Notes under the pieces: generated by a model | What the model saw: only the letters and a program-made list of their open reading frames with translations | What the model was told of the DNA's origin: nothing | Databases searched by the model: none | Source of the DNA: Deltaproteobacteria bacterium UBA6967 | Lineage (GTDB): Bacteria; SAR324; NAC60-12 | Assembly: GCA_002450295.1 (NCBI GenBank) | Contig: DJYX01000259.1 | Location: 1 to 8,904, forward strand | DNA: 8,904 nucleotides | Direction of reading: 5' to 3' | In this document: positions 1 to 6,421 of the stretch, one piece after another | Position numbering within the stretch: the first letter of the stretch is position 1 | How the letters are laid out: the number at the start of each line of letters is the position of its first letter | Program-made: the position numbers and the translations under genes

Positions 1-918
1 ATAGAAGATCCCCCCATAATCTGCGTCTCCTCCATCTTTCATTCCATTTTTATAAAGCATCTCCGCGCGATCTAGATACCAGGATTGGGGACGAATTTCC
101 AAAAGACTCAACAGGAGACGGGCCCACTCTACCTGATGTCCAGGTTGAAAGCCCCATGGCTTGAAGAGGTCATCTGGCTGATCCTTGTGATACTCCATAT
201 CCGGAAGCCAATCTTGCGTGTAGTGTTCCCACACGAGCCCACCATTCAAGTCCGCCAATTCTAGAGCAAATTTCTGAGCTAGTTGCTCGGCTCTGTCCAA
301 GAATTTTTCATCACTTGTTGCTTTCCAAGCGGCTAGACAAGCTTCACACATGTGCATATTGGCATTCTGTCCACGATAGCTATCGGGCTCTCTCTCTGAC
401 CAACTCAATTCATCAAGATAAGCTCCCTGAGTTGGCTCCCAAAAATGTTGTTCCATCAGTGACCAAACGTCATCAAGGAGTGACTGTGTGGAGACAAGCC
501 CAGCTTGTAGGGCATGAGCAGCAGCAAATAGAACAAAAGCGTGCCCATAGGCCATTGCTCTCCCATCGCTAACTTGGCCTCCTGTTAATTCCCAAGCATA
601 AAAACCATCTGGCATCTGATGGGCTGAAGTCAGGAATCGGAGCCCATGTTCTGCCAGCGCCAAGTCCTCAGGATTTCCCCCTCGGCAGTATGCACCTGCA
701 AAGTTAAAAATGAAACGACAAGAACTTACTAAATGTTTGAAATTTTTATCAAAAAGTGCCCCGTCATCCTCAAATCCGTGAAAGAATCCACCCCTTGGAT
801 CGAGCGCTCGTCCCCTGTAAAAATTCAGTACTTTCTGGACGTGATCCTTTAGAAATTCTGCATCTCCAAAGTCAGGGTAGGACAAGGAAGCTGATGTCAT
901 GGGATTTATCTCAATCAT
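1..918 (-). CDS. AGE-family sugar isomerase/2-epimerase, partial (3' end beyond window)
   Basis: This is the N-terminal 306 codons of an N-acylglucosamine 2-epimerase (AGE) family protein, the (alpha/alpha)6-barrel group that includes mannose isomerase and the YihS aldose-ketose isomerase. The frame is open from 918 to the window edge and lacks the C-terminal ~100 residues (family about 400). Numbering from the ATG at 918, visible motifs are R68 in KHLVSSCR, NANMH ending in H189, and PGHQVEW with H261. These have the same spacing as the YihS active-site R55, H176 and H248 as I remember them, a constant offset of 13. The third catalytic His would lie beyond the window. A second in-frame ATG at 900 (residue 7) is equally plausible; neither has a clear Shine-Dalgarno. 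No signal peptide, so cytoplasmic. It is divergent from the EamA transporter gene. The family call is firm; mannose, glucosamine or sulfoquinovose-type substrates cannot be told apart. Confidence 0.9.
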   Translation of the reverse strand, partial: MIEINPMTSASLSYPDFGDAEFLKDHVQKVLNFYRGRALDPRGGFFHGFEDDGALFDKNFKHLVSSCRFIFNFAGAYCRGGNPEDLALAEHGLRFLTSAHQMPDGFYAWELTGGQVSDGRAMAYGHAFVLFAAAHALQAGLVSTQSLLDDVWSLMEQHFWEPTQGAYLDELSWSEREPDSYRGQNANMHMCEACLAAWKATSDEKFLDRAEQLAQKFALELADLNGGLVWEHYTQDWLPDMEYHKDQPDDLFKPWGFQPGHQVEWARLLLSLLEIRPQSWYLDRAEMLYKNGMKDGGDADYGGIFY

Positions 919-970
919 GGTAAGAGGGAAGCTTCAATTATTTTCAGAAAGGTTGAGCAAAAGACCTCAC

Positions 971-1000
971 TTGATTATGTGATCGATTGTTCACGAATAT
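971..1000. promoter_or_regulatory. Candidate divergent promoter with palindromic operator
   Basis: The 220-bp gap between two divergent genes must hold both promoters. The near-palindrome GTGATCGATTGTTCAC at 979-994 (6 of 8 positions pair, outer GTGA/TCAC exact) lies between a weak plus-strand -35-like TTGATT (971-976) and a weak -10-like GAATAT (995-1000). It also abuts a minus-strand CATAAT (979-974) that could serve as the -10 of the isomerase gene. The arm TGTGATC (978-984) recurs inverted as GATCACA at 1027-1033. The half-site spacing (N8) does not fit a CRP site. No regulator is identified; this is sequence pattern only. Confidence 0.25.
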
Positions 1001-1024
1001 GGTAGGCCTCTCAAGTGCTGAAGA

Positions 1025-1085
1025 TTGATCACAACTTGGAAAATCTGCACCGAGTTGAGATTTCTTTCCGGAGTTTCCTGATCAA
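1025..1085 (+). other. Stem-loops in the leader of the EamA gene
   Basis: CAACTTGG (1032-1039) can pair with CCGAGTTG (1050-1057), giving 8 bp with one G-U and a 10-nt loop. Directly beneath it, TTGATCA (1025-1031) can pair with TGATCAA (1079-1085), so the two stems could stack, leaving a 21-nt bulge on the 3' side. It ends 53 nt before the start codon and has no U-tract. It may be a 5' UTR structure or chance. Confidence 0.25.
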
Positions 1086-1138
1086 CTGCTGCCAAACCAA
1101 TTTAACCTTTCGATCTCTAGATTCAGCGTAGCCATTGT

Positions 1139-1978
1139 ATGAACGGCATTGTCATCATCCTGGTACTGGGGGCAGCACTATCTCATGCCCTCTGGAATTT
1201 GCTGCTGAAGCAAACCGAGAACAGGCTTATGATGATGATGTCGATGCATACTGTCACGGGCTTAATGGGGTTGATACTCATTCCGTTTATTGGTCCTGTG
1301 GAGGAAGCCGCCTGGCCGATGCTCCTGATGTCTACAGTCGTTCATGGCGGCTACTATGTTTTTTTGACCTTTTCCTATCGCAACGTAGAACTTGGTCAAG
1401 CTTATCCAATCTTGCGAGGTACAGGACCAATTGTGGTCTTTTTAGCTTCTTTGTTATTCTTGAATGAACCTGTCTCTACGCTCCAGTTATTTGCTTTCTT
1501 TTTTATTGCTGGAGGAATCCTGAGCCTCGGCTTGCGTTCATTCGGTTATTTTCAACAACAGCCTTCAACAATTTTTTATGCGCTCGGCACTGGAGTTCTG
1601 ATCGGAATTTACAGTTTGATCGACGGAATTGGGGTAAGAAATTCTGGAAACGTCCTAGGTTATATCTGCTGGCTATTCTTCCTGGAAATGTTGATGGTGC
1701 AAGCCTACGCTTTCTATTTTTACAGAGGCGAAACAATCATCCGCTTGATCAAGCTTGGATGGAGCGGTGTCTGGGCTGGTCTGCTGGCAGCCTATGCCTA
1801 CGGATCTGTGCTTTGGGCCATGGAATCGGCTCCCATCATGCTGGTTGCAGCACTTCGAGAAACAAGTGTGGTGATGGTCTCAGTGCTTGGCATCCTGATC
1901 CTCAAGGAAAGCAAAGACCTCCTAAAAGTCCTGGCTGCCGTGCTGGTCACACTGGGGATTGTGCTCCTCAAAGCCTAG
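1139..1978 (+). CDS. EamA-domain transporter, drug/metabolite transporter (DMT) superfamily
   Basis: This 279-residue inner-membrane protein is almost entirely hydrophobic, with about ten predicted helices in two EamA repeats of five. The family's internal duplication is visible: AYPILRGTGP with downstream LNEP (residues 88-111) in repeat one, and AALRETSVV with downstream LKES (237-258) in repeat two. These are the usual end-of-helix plus E-P/E-S signatures of EamA repeats. Length matches the family (about 280-300). Residues 31-34 are four consecutive Met from an ATG repeat. The ATG has no good Shine-Dalgarno. The gene is divergent from the AGE isomerase gene and convergent with the DUF4432 gene. 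EamA proteins usually export or exchange small metabolites such as amino acids, sugars or nucleotide sugars; the substrate here cannot be read from sequence. Its neighbours suggest a sugar or sugar derivative, which is inference. Confidence 0.92.
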   Translation: MNGIVIILVLGAALSHALWNLLLKQTENRLMMMMSMHTVTGLMGLILIPFIGPVEEAAWPMLLMSTVVHGGYYVFLTFSYRNVELGQAYPILRGTGPIVVFLASLLFLNEPVSTLQLFAFFFIAGGILSLGLRSFGYFQQQPSTIFYALGTGVLIGIYSLIDGIGVRNSGNVLGYICWLFFLEMLMVQAYAFYFYRGETIIRLIKLGWSGVWAGLLAAYAYGSVLWAMESAPIMLVAALRETSVVMVSVLGILILKESKDLLKVLAAVLVTLGIVLLKA

Positions 1979-1992
1979 AACCGAAGATAAAC

Positions 1993-3192
1993 TTAGCTAG
2001 CTGCCGAAAGATTTTTTGGAGCAAACTCAAAAATCTCTGGCGATGTTGAACCTTGCAGCTGATTGATCTCCTTCTCTACTTCACTCACAGCTTCACTACC
2101 CACATGAACCTCCAAAGAAAGCTCAAATTTCCTGCTAGTCAATGGCTCTAAGAGCACCACTCGACCATTTTCACGTTCGAAACGCTTCGGGTTTGGGAAA
2201 TTGGATCCTGGTTCCAGCCCTGTCACATATCCATTCTTCAGCGATGCTGTATTCTTCCAAAGCGAAAAACAGGGCATTTGTTCCAAAGAAAAACTCATTG
2301 AAGTCCCAAGATCCCCTGCCTGGTTACGCAACATCACCTTAGATTCGCCAGAAGAATCCCCCAACAATTCGTAGAAATATACTTGCTCTACATAACCGTT
2401 CGTAGGCCCCCGGAATTCCGAAAGCGAAATTAAATCCTCCTGGGCTCTTTGATCTCTGGGGGCTGATAACTTTACAGGTGCGACCAACTGGGAACCTTCC
2501 TCTAAAAAGGGAGGTCCGTAGTTGCAGTGATACAGCATTTCGATTTCTTCGGGTGTCGTATTCAGGTTGGTCACTTCATCCACAATCGTTAGCTTATTTG
2601 AGCCGAGTTCTGTTGAAATTTCGGTTGTGAGTCGCAGTGCTGGACCAAAGAGCATGGTTTCCTCAACAATCCCTCGAATCCTCAGAGTTGTTGGGGTGCC
2701 AACCTCCACCTGAACCTGAACAAACCTCGCCGGAATATTGGCAATCTTTCCATGGAGTGGAAGAAACACCTCCGCTTTGTTTCCATTGTTATCAACGATC
2801 ACATCATTTCCAGGGGCGCCATTGCTACTCAGACCACAGCGTACAATCCACTCGTTGAAACCTTTCAACCACCCTAAGCCACCACGATCGTTTAGTTCGA
2901 TAAAGGCTGGATGCACAAGATCCTTCACAGGTGAGTCCCAGCCCAGAGTCTTACCCGAATAGGATCCTCTCCAAATCCCCATCCCTCGAGTTGGGACCAC
3001 GGCAAAAGAAAAATTCCCATTATTCACCTCGATCAAATCAATCCCCTGCTGCAGGCCTCCCTGCAAGGTGGACTTTTTAATTTCCCAGTTTGAGGAGGAG
3101 TTTGTGGATAAGTTCTGTTCATTCAACTCTAGTGAATCAATCCAAAGATTTTGATCCACATCTGTGATTACCTGATGAAATGTTGAAGACAT
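1993..3192 (-). CDS. DUF4432 family, aldose 1-epimerase (mutarotase)-like protein
   Basis: This 399-residue cytoplasmic protein belongs to DUF4432, a branch of the galactose mutarotase-like beta-sandwich superfamily. Recognised motifs, numbered from the chosen start, are PTRGMGI (67-73), LGWDSP (83-88), a GFNE/RCGL block (111-121), LPLHGKIANIPA (144-155), YHCNYGPP (221-228) and GLEPGSNFPN (325-334). H148 or H222 with E327 are the natural candidates for the His/Glu acid-base pair of mutarotases, but catalysis has not been shown for most DUF4432 members. The same frame runs back to an ATG at 3411, inside the upstream oxidoreductase gene. I chose the ATG at 3192 because the extra 73 residues would cross an AT-rich intergenic gap and overlap that gene by 121 bp, and the protein resembles the family only after 3192. 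The gene lies 98 bp downstream of the oxidoreductase on the same strand, so read-through is possible. Confidence 0.88.
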   Translation of the reverse strand: MSSTFHQVITDVDQNLWIDSLELNEQNLSTNSSSNWEIKKSTLQGGLQQGIDLIEVNNGNFSFAVVPTRGMGIWRGSYSGKTLGWDSPVKDLVHPAFIELNDRGGLGWLKGFNEWIVRCGLSSNGAPGNDVIVDNNGNKAEVFLPLHGKIANIPARFVQVQVEVGTPTTLRIRGIVEETMLFGPALRLTTEISTELGSNKLTIVDEVTNLNTTPEEIEMLYHCNYGPPFLEEGSQLVAPVKLSAPRDQRAQEDLISLSEFRGPTNGYVEQVYFYELLGDSSGESKVMLRNQAGDLGTSMSFSLEQMPCFSLWKNTASLKNGYVTGLEPGSNFPNPKRFERENGRVVLLEPLTSRKFELSLEVHVGSEAVSEVEKEINQLQGSTSPEIFEFAPKNLSAAS

Positions 3193-3290
3193 GAAAAGAC
3201 TCAAATAATTGTTATGAAATAGGAATTTTCCATAAAAATCTAAAATTCTTGCTAAACCGGAACACTCTCTAAGAAAAATTGTATAGATAA

Positions 3291-5363
3291 TCAAGAAGCT
3301 CTCACCCAGACGGTTGTATCGTGAAAAACCGCACCTCCATTTGGGAAAGCCACATCCGCCGAAGTGAGCGTGTTGACTCCTTTTGCAGCTGGAAACGCTC
3401 GGTTTGCCCATAGCCCTTCAATTACGACCAGGCCAGGCCGCACCTCTTCATTGGCTTCCAAGGCGATTTCGATCTCACCTCGCTCATTGCCTACTTTAAT
3501 CTGCCCAGCGTTTTCTAATCCCTCCTGTTTCAGATCACTCGGATGCATCCAGGCTTTTGGGGACAGCAAGCGATCCTGAGAAAGGGACATCTCGTTAAAG
3601 GTGGAGTTGAGAAACCATCTTGCAGGAGGCGTGATCAGGCGATACGGCTTTTCATGGGATAAACTATCTCGCACTTCCCAATGATCCGGAAACGTCGGCA
3701 TCTTTTGGTTTGCCTGACCCCAATACGTCCAATCCGCTCTGAAATGGAACTTTCGATCTTCGTGACCAAAGCCATCCAAAAAGTGCATTTTTTCAAAACC
3801 AAGATCCAAATCAATTTCAAAACTTTTTTCTTCGAGCGGAATCTTTTCTTGGTAGCCGGATTTCTGCAGCATGCCAGTAATCAATTCCCATGCACTCTTC
3901 AGAAATCCTGGGTGCTCACCTTTCAGCCGCTTCGCAAGTTCCTGAATTACCCAGTGGTTTGATCGACATTCTCCAAGAGGTGGAACCACAGCCTTGGCGA
4001 TCTGGAAAAAGGTATGACCCCCAGCCGAATAGCAATCATCGTGTTCTAAAAAGGTGGTTGCAGGCAGCACCACATCGGCCATTTCAGCGGTTTCGGTCAG
4101 GAATTGTTCGTGAACGCAAATGAAAAGATCATCCCTGGAAAACCCTTGTCGAACCAAGTCTGTCTCTGGTGCCACAACCATCGGATTCGTATTCTGAATA
4201 AAGATGGCCCTGATGGGAGATCCACCTTGTAGATCTTGAGGATGACCACACAGGATTGGCCCAATTCTCGACTGATCCAAAACTCTTGTGGCCGGATTCA
4301 GTTGATCCAAGCCTTTGATCTCGGACACATCAAAGGCACACATGCCCGAATTGCTATAAAGAGCCCCCCCACCAGGATATTGCCAGGCACCTGTGACCAT
4401 TGGCAAACAGCTGACTGCGTGCATGTTGGAGGCTCCATTTCGGGAGCGGGTGAAGCCGTAGCCCAAGCGCAGGAAACTTCTGGGCTTACTCCCGTAAAGC
4501 TCCGCAAACTGTTCTATCTCACGGACAGCTAAACCTGTGATGGAAGCAGCCCATGCGGGAGTTCGCAGCTGTAAATGCTCTTTCAATCCCTGTGGATCAT
4601 CTGAATATTTGTTCAGATAGTCCCAATCTGCCAGACCATCGCGAAACAAGATGTGCATCACGGCACAAGCCAAAGCTCCATCTGTTCCAGGTTGCAACCG
4701 AAGGTGCAAATTTGCTCGCTTTGCGGTATCAGTCGTGTAAGGATCAACCACCACCAGCTGGGTCCCACGTTGTCTTCGGGCCTGCTGAAATCGATGGATG
4801 ACATTGATCTGGGTATTGACTGGATTTCCACCCCAGACAACCAGCAGATCTGTTTCACTGATCTCCCTGGCATCTAAGCCCCGCTTCTCTCCAGCTCCCA
4901 CAAGCCACCCCGCATCAGACAGCCCCACACAGATCGTCGAGTGTTGCCTGGAATATCCCATCACATGCCGAAGTCGCTCAATTCCATCTCGTTGAACCCA
5001 ACCCATCGTGCCGGCGTAAAAATAGGGCCAGACACTCTCCGTCCCATATGTTTCAGCAGTTTGCTTGAGAGCTGTCACCGTGAGATCCAGCGCTTCTGCC
5101 CAGGATATCTTCTCAAACGCAAGAATCCCCGTACCCTTGGGTCCAACTCGCTTCAAGGGATGGGTCAACCGATCTGGATGATGATGCCGCTTTGCATAAT
5201 TGGCGACCTTTCCGCAGATCACTCCATCCGTGTAAGGGTGTTTTTTCCTACCACGAAGTCGCTTGATCTGGCTGTGCTTATCACTCTCAACCTCAAGAGC
5301 ACAGGTACTCGGACAATCATGAGGACAAGTACTGTCCAACCACTTTGATTCAGAAAAACCCAT
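3291..5363 (-). CDS. Molybdopterin-dependent oxidoreductase with N-terminal [4Fe-4S] motif
   Basis: This 690-residue enzyme is of the DMSO reductase/formate dehydrogenase superfamily (COG0243 type). The N-terminus carries four cysteines (C13, C17, C21, C50; STCPHDCPSTC then GVICGK), the Molybdop_Fe4S4 pattern for one [4Fe-4S] cluster. Next come the molybdopterin body, with WGGNP at 177-181, TRSRNG at 305-310 and QNTNPMVVAP at 390-399, and the C-terminal dinucleotide-binding domain, from about RLITPPARWFLNST (575-588) to the end. C145 in HSTIC sits where the family's Mo ligand is expected, so Cys rather than Ser or Sec is my candidate. There is no twin-arginine signal, so it is cytoplasmic. 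The ATG at 5363 is preceded by GAGG at 5-nt spacing; an upstream TTG at 5429 is less likely. No iron-sulfur or membrane-anchor subunit gene adjoins it, so the electron partner and substrate are unknown. Confidence 0.92.
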   Translation of the reverse strand: MGFSESKWLDSTCPHDCPSTCALEVESDKHSQIKRLRGRKKHPYTDGVICGKVANYAKRHHHPDRLTHPLKRVGPKGTGILAFEKISWAEALDLTVTALKQTAETYGTESVWPYFYAGTMGWVQRDGIERLRHVMGYSRQHSTICVGLSDAGWLVGAGEKRGLDAREISETDLLVVWGGNPVNTQINVIHRFQQARRQRGTQLVVVDPYTTDTAKRANLHLRLQPGTDGALACAVMHILFRDGLADWDYLNKYSDDPQGLKEHLQLRTPAWAASITGLAVREIEQFAELYGSKPRSFLRLGYGFTRSRNGASNMHAVSCLPMVTGAWQYPGGGALYSNSGMCAFDVSEIKGLDQLNPATRVLDQSRIGPILCGHPQDLQGGSPIRAIFIQNTNPMVVAPETDLVRQGFSRDDLFICVHEQFLTETAEMADVVLPATTFLEHDDCYSAGGHTFFQIAKAVVPPLGECRSNHWVIQELAKRLKGEHPGFLKSAWELITGMLQKSGYQEKIPLEEKSFEIDLDLGFEKMHFLDGFGHEDRKFHFRADWTYWGQANQKMPTFPDHWEVRDSLSHEKPYRLITPPARWFLNSTFNEMSLSQDRLLSPKAWMHPSDLKQEGLENAGQIKVGNERGEIEIALEANEEVRPGLVVIEGLWANRAFPAAKGVNTLTSADVAFPNGGAVFHDTTVWVRAS

Positions 5364-5368
5364 GAATT

Positions 5369-5372
5369 CCTC
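5369..5372 (-). promoter_or_regulatory. Ribosome binding site of the molybdopterin oxidoreductase
   Basis: On the minus strand GAGG stands 5 nt before the ATG at 5363 (TGAGG AATTC ATG). This is the best Shine-Dalgarno among the minus-strand genes and decides the start against the upstream TTG at 5429. Confidence 0.7.
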
Positions 5373-5673
5373 AGCAAAATCTCCAAACAATTGAGCCTGA
5401 AAAGATGTCAAATCTACACATCCCCTCAAAGCCGATCAAGCCTTTCCAAAATGAAACATCGAGTGGAAGAATCCAAGAAAAATTATTGTATGTTTTTTCA
5501 GTTCTTTAGCTTATCCAATGGAATCAAAAAGAAATACTTCAGAAAATATAATGGTTATTACAAATTAAAACTGAATTCGAGAAATATTCTAAAGTTTATT
5601 ATTTAATTTTTATTTTATATCAATAACTTATTAAATTTTTTTATTTCAAACAATTCAATTCTGAAATTATATG

Positions 5674-5703
5674 TTGCATTATAGTTACTAATTTTTATAT
5701 AAT
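5674..5703 (+). promoter_or_regulatory. Predicted sigma-70-type promoter of the PilZ gene
   Basis: A perfect -10 hexamer TATAAT (5698-5703) is preceded at 18-bp spacing by TTGCAT (5674-5679), which keeps the TTG of the -35 consensus. Transcription would begin near 5710, about 40 nt before the PilZ start codon. The surrounding AT-richness raises the chance of a fortuitous match. Confidence 0.45.
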
Positions 5704-5738
5704 GACACATTAAGTTTCGTAATACTTTAACCGATTCT

Positions 5739-5742
5739 GGAG
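5739..5742 (+). promoter_or_regulatory. Ribosome binding site of the PilZ gene
   Basis: GGAG lies 7 nt before the ATG at 5750, good Shine-Dalgarno spacing that supports this start. Confidence 0.65.
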
Positions 5743-5749
5743 CTAACTG

Positions 5750-6160
5750 ATGGCAATCTTGCAAAACTTTGATGAAAATCGAAAAACCAAGCGATTTGAT
5801 GTGGCTGTTCCCGCACAGGTTACCAGTTTTGAGTTCTCTGAACTCGTTCGCGTACATGATCTCTCAAGAGGTGGTTGCCGCATTTCCAGTGAGGGTTCTT
5901 TGTCACTCGATAAGATTGTTCATCTGGAACTCTACATTCCCAAACTGATTCACAATAATCGCAAATCAAAAGGGCTAATGAAGTGTGGAATGATTTCTGG
6001 GAAGATCGCCTACTGCTCTCAGTGGCAGTTAGGGGGCATCAAACAATATGGAATTCAATTTCTCAGCAGTCCTATCGAATCCCACGGGATCCCTAAAATT
6101 ATTCGTGAAATTCAGCGGAACACTGAGCGCTACAGACCAGTCATGCGTTGGGTCGCCTGA
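5750..6160 (+). CDS. Single-domain PilZ protein, putative c-di-GMP receptor
   Basis: This is a 136-residue soluble protein. Both halves of the PilZ c-di-GMP signature are intact: RKTKR (R11 xxx R15) near the N-terminus and DLSRGG (D37 x S39 xx G42), at the usual spacing. The rest has the alternating hydrophobic pattern of the PilZ beta-barrel, including a late YGIQFLS strand (about residues 99-105), and ends in a short charged helix. With no fused output domain it probably acts by binding a partner, as stand-alone PilZ proteins do for motility, polysaccharide or secretion machinery; the partner is not encoded here. It appears monocistronic, with its own promoter and GGAG ribosome site, and is followed by a 390-bp gap. 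Confidence 0.88.
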   Translation: MAILQNFDENRKTKRFDVAVPAQVTSFEFSELVRVHDLSRGGCRISSEGSLSLDKIVHLELYIPKLIHNNRKSKGLMKCGMISGKIAYCSQWQLGGIKQYGIQFLSSPIESHGIPKIIREIQRNTERYRPVMRWVA

Positions 6161-6217
6161 ACTTTCTTAGCCAATTTAAGACCCTTTTTAAGGTTCCCTA
6201 CTTAATTTCCCCCTCCT

Positions 6218-6260
6218 GGCAAGTTGTTGAGTCAGCATCAAATCATCTCAGCAACTTGTC
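6218..6260 (+). other. Long hairpin downstream of the PilZ gene
   Basis: GGCAAGTTGTTGAG (6218-6231) pairs with CTCAGCAACTTGTC (6247-6260): 14 consecutive pairs, two of them G-U, around a 15-nt loop. It starts 57 nt after the PilZ stop codon. No run of T follows immediately, so it is not a canonical intrinsic terminator, but it could end or protect the PilZ transcript. A 7-bp perfect stem, ATTCTTC (6271-6277) with GAAGAAT (6283-6289) around GTTTT, follows 10 nt later. Confidence 0.5.
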
Positions 6261-6362
6261 CAACTCGTTTATTCTTCGTTTTGAAGAATCCTCATAGCAT
6301 TCACAAATCAAACTCCGACTCCAACAAGTTCCTGCTTCTGTAAAAATCGAGGAAACCGAATC

Positions 6363-6421
6363 TGTTGATCTGAACGGCTGTTCACTTCGATCAGCAAAAC
6401 GACCTCCCAATTTGCTTCGAA
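6363..6421 (+). promoter_or_regulatory. Two mutually exclusive hairpins: candidate switch-like leader
   Basis: Hairpin A pairs TGTTGATC (6363-6370) with GATCAGCA (6389-6396) and, inside it, TGAAC (6371-6375) with GTTCA (6380-6384) around the tetraloop GGCT: 13 pairs with one G-U and a CTTC bulge. Hairpin B pairs TTCGA (6386-6390) with TCGAA (6417-6421) and AGCAAA (6393-6398) with TTTGCT (6411-6416): 11 Watson-Crick pairs, a 2-nt bulge and a 12-nt loop. A and B both use 6389-6396, so only one can form. The region ends 129 nt before the binding-protein ATG. It matches no riboswitch class I recognise, and whether it is transcribed is not known. Confidence 0.4.

Larger units (their letters stand above)
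5364..5749. other. Divergent intergenic region with an AT-rich block
   Basis: This 386-bp gap separates the oxidoreductase (minus) from the PilZ gene (plus). The first ~110 bp have ordinary composition and contain a perfect minus-strand TTGACA (5411-5406) about 45 bp before the oxidoreductase ATG, but no good -10 follows at 16-18 bp. From about 5480 to 5735 the sequence is strikingly AT-rich with many A and T runs, and holds the predicted PilZ promoter. ATTTCA (5643-5648) and TGAAAT (5662-5667) form a small inverted repeat. The short reading frames here have low-complexity, Lys/Asn-rich products and no visible family, so I treat it as non-coding. Confidence 0.6.

Noticed and set aside
315..572. 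85-residue plus-strand open frame
   Set aside because: It is a shadow of the AGE isomerase, whose minus-strand frame is open across the whole stretch with family motifs.
978..995. CRP binding site
   Set aside because: TGTGA and TCACG are separated by 8 nt instead of the 6 in CRP sites, and the right half is imperfect.
1979..2030. Bidirectional terminator between the convergent EamA and DUF4432 genes
   Set aside because: The gap is only 14 bp. AGCTAGCT (1995-2002 area) is a palindrome without a loop, and the nearby T run (ATTTTTT) lies in the DUF4432 coding end with no stem before it.
3193..3411. N-terminal extension of the DUF4432 frame to an ATG at 3411
   Set aside because: It would overlap the oxidoreductase coding end by 121 bp and translate the AT-rich gap. 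Family resemblance begins only after the ATG at 3192. An AAGGG stands before the 3411 ATG, but only 2 nt away.
4941..5348. 135-residue open frame on the plus strand
   Set aside because: It is antisense to the oxidoreductase gene, has no recognisable family or ribosome site, and its composition is that of a reverse-frame shadow.
5406..5411. Minus-strand promoter with perfect TTGACA for the oxidoreductase
   Set aside because: No hexamer resembling TATAAT lies at 16-18 bp downstream, so a promoter is not supported.
5364..5429. Extended start of the oxidoreductase at a TTG (5429)
   Set aside because: The ATG at 5363 has a well-spaced GAGG and places the cysteine motif at the usual distance from the N-terminus.
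5391..5606. 71-residue plus-strand open frame in the AT-rich block
   Set aside because: Its low-complexity Lys/Asn/Phe-rich product reflects base composition; no ribosome site and no family.
5615..5857. 80-residue minus-strand open frame
   Set aside because: It overlaps the PilZ gene antisense and runs into the AT-rich block, and no domain is visible.
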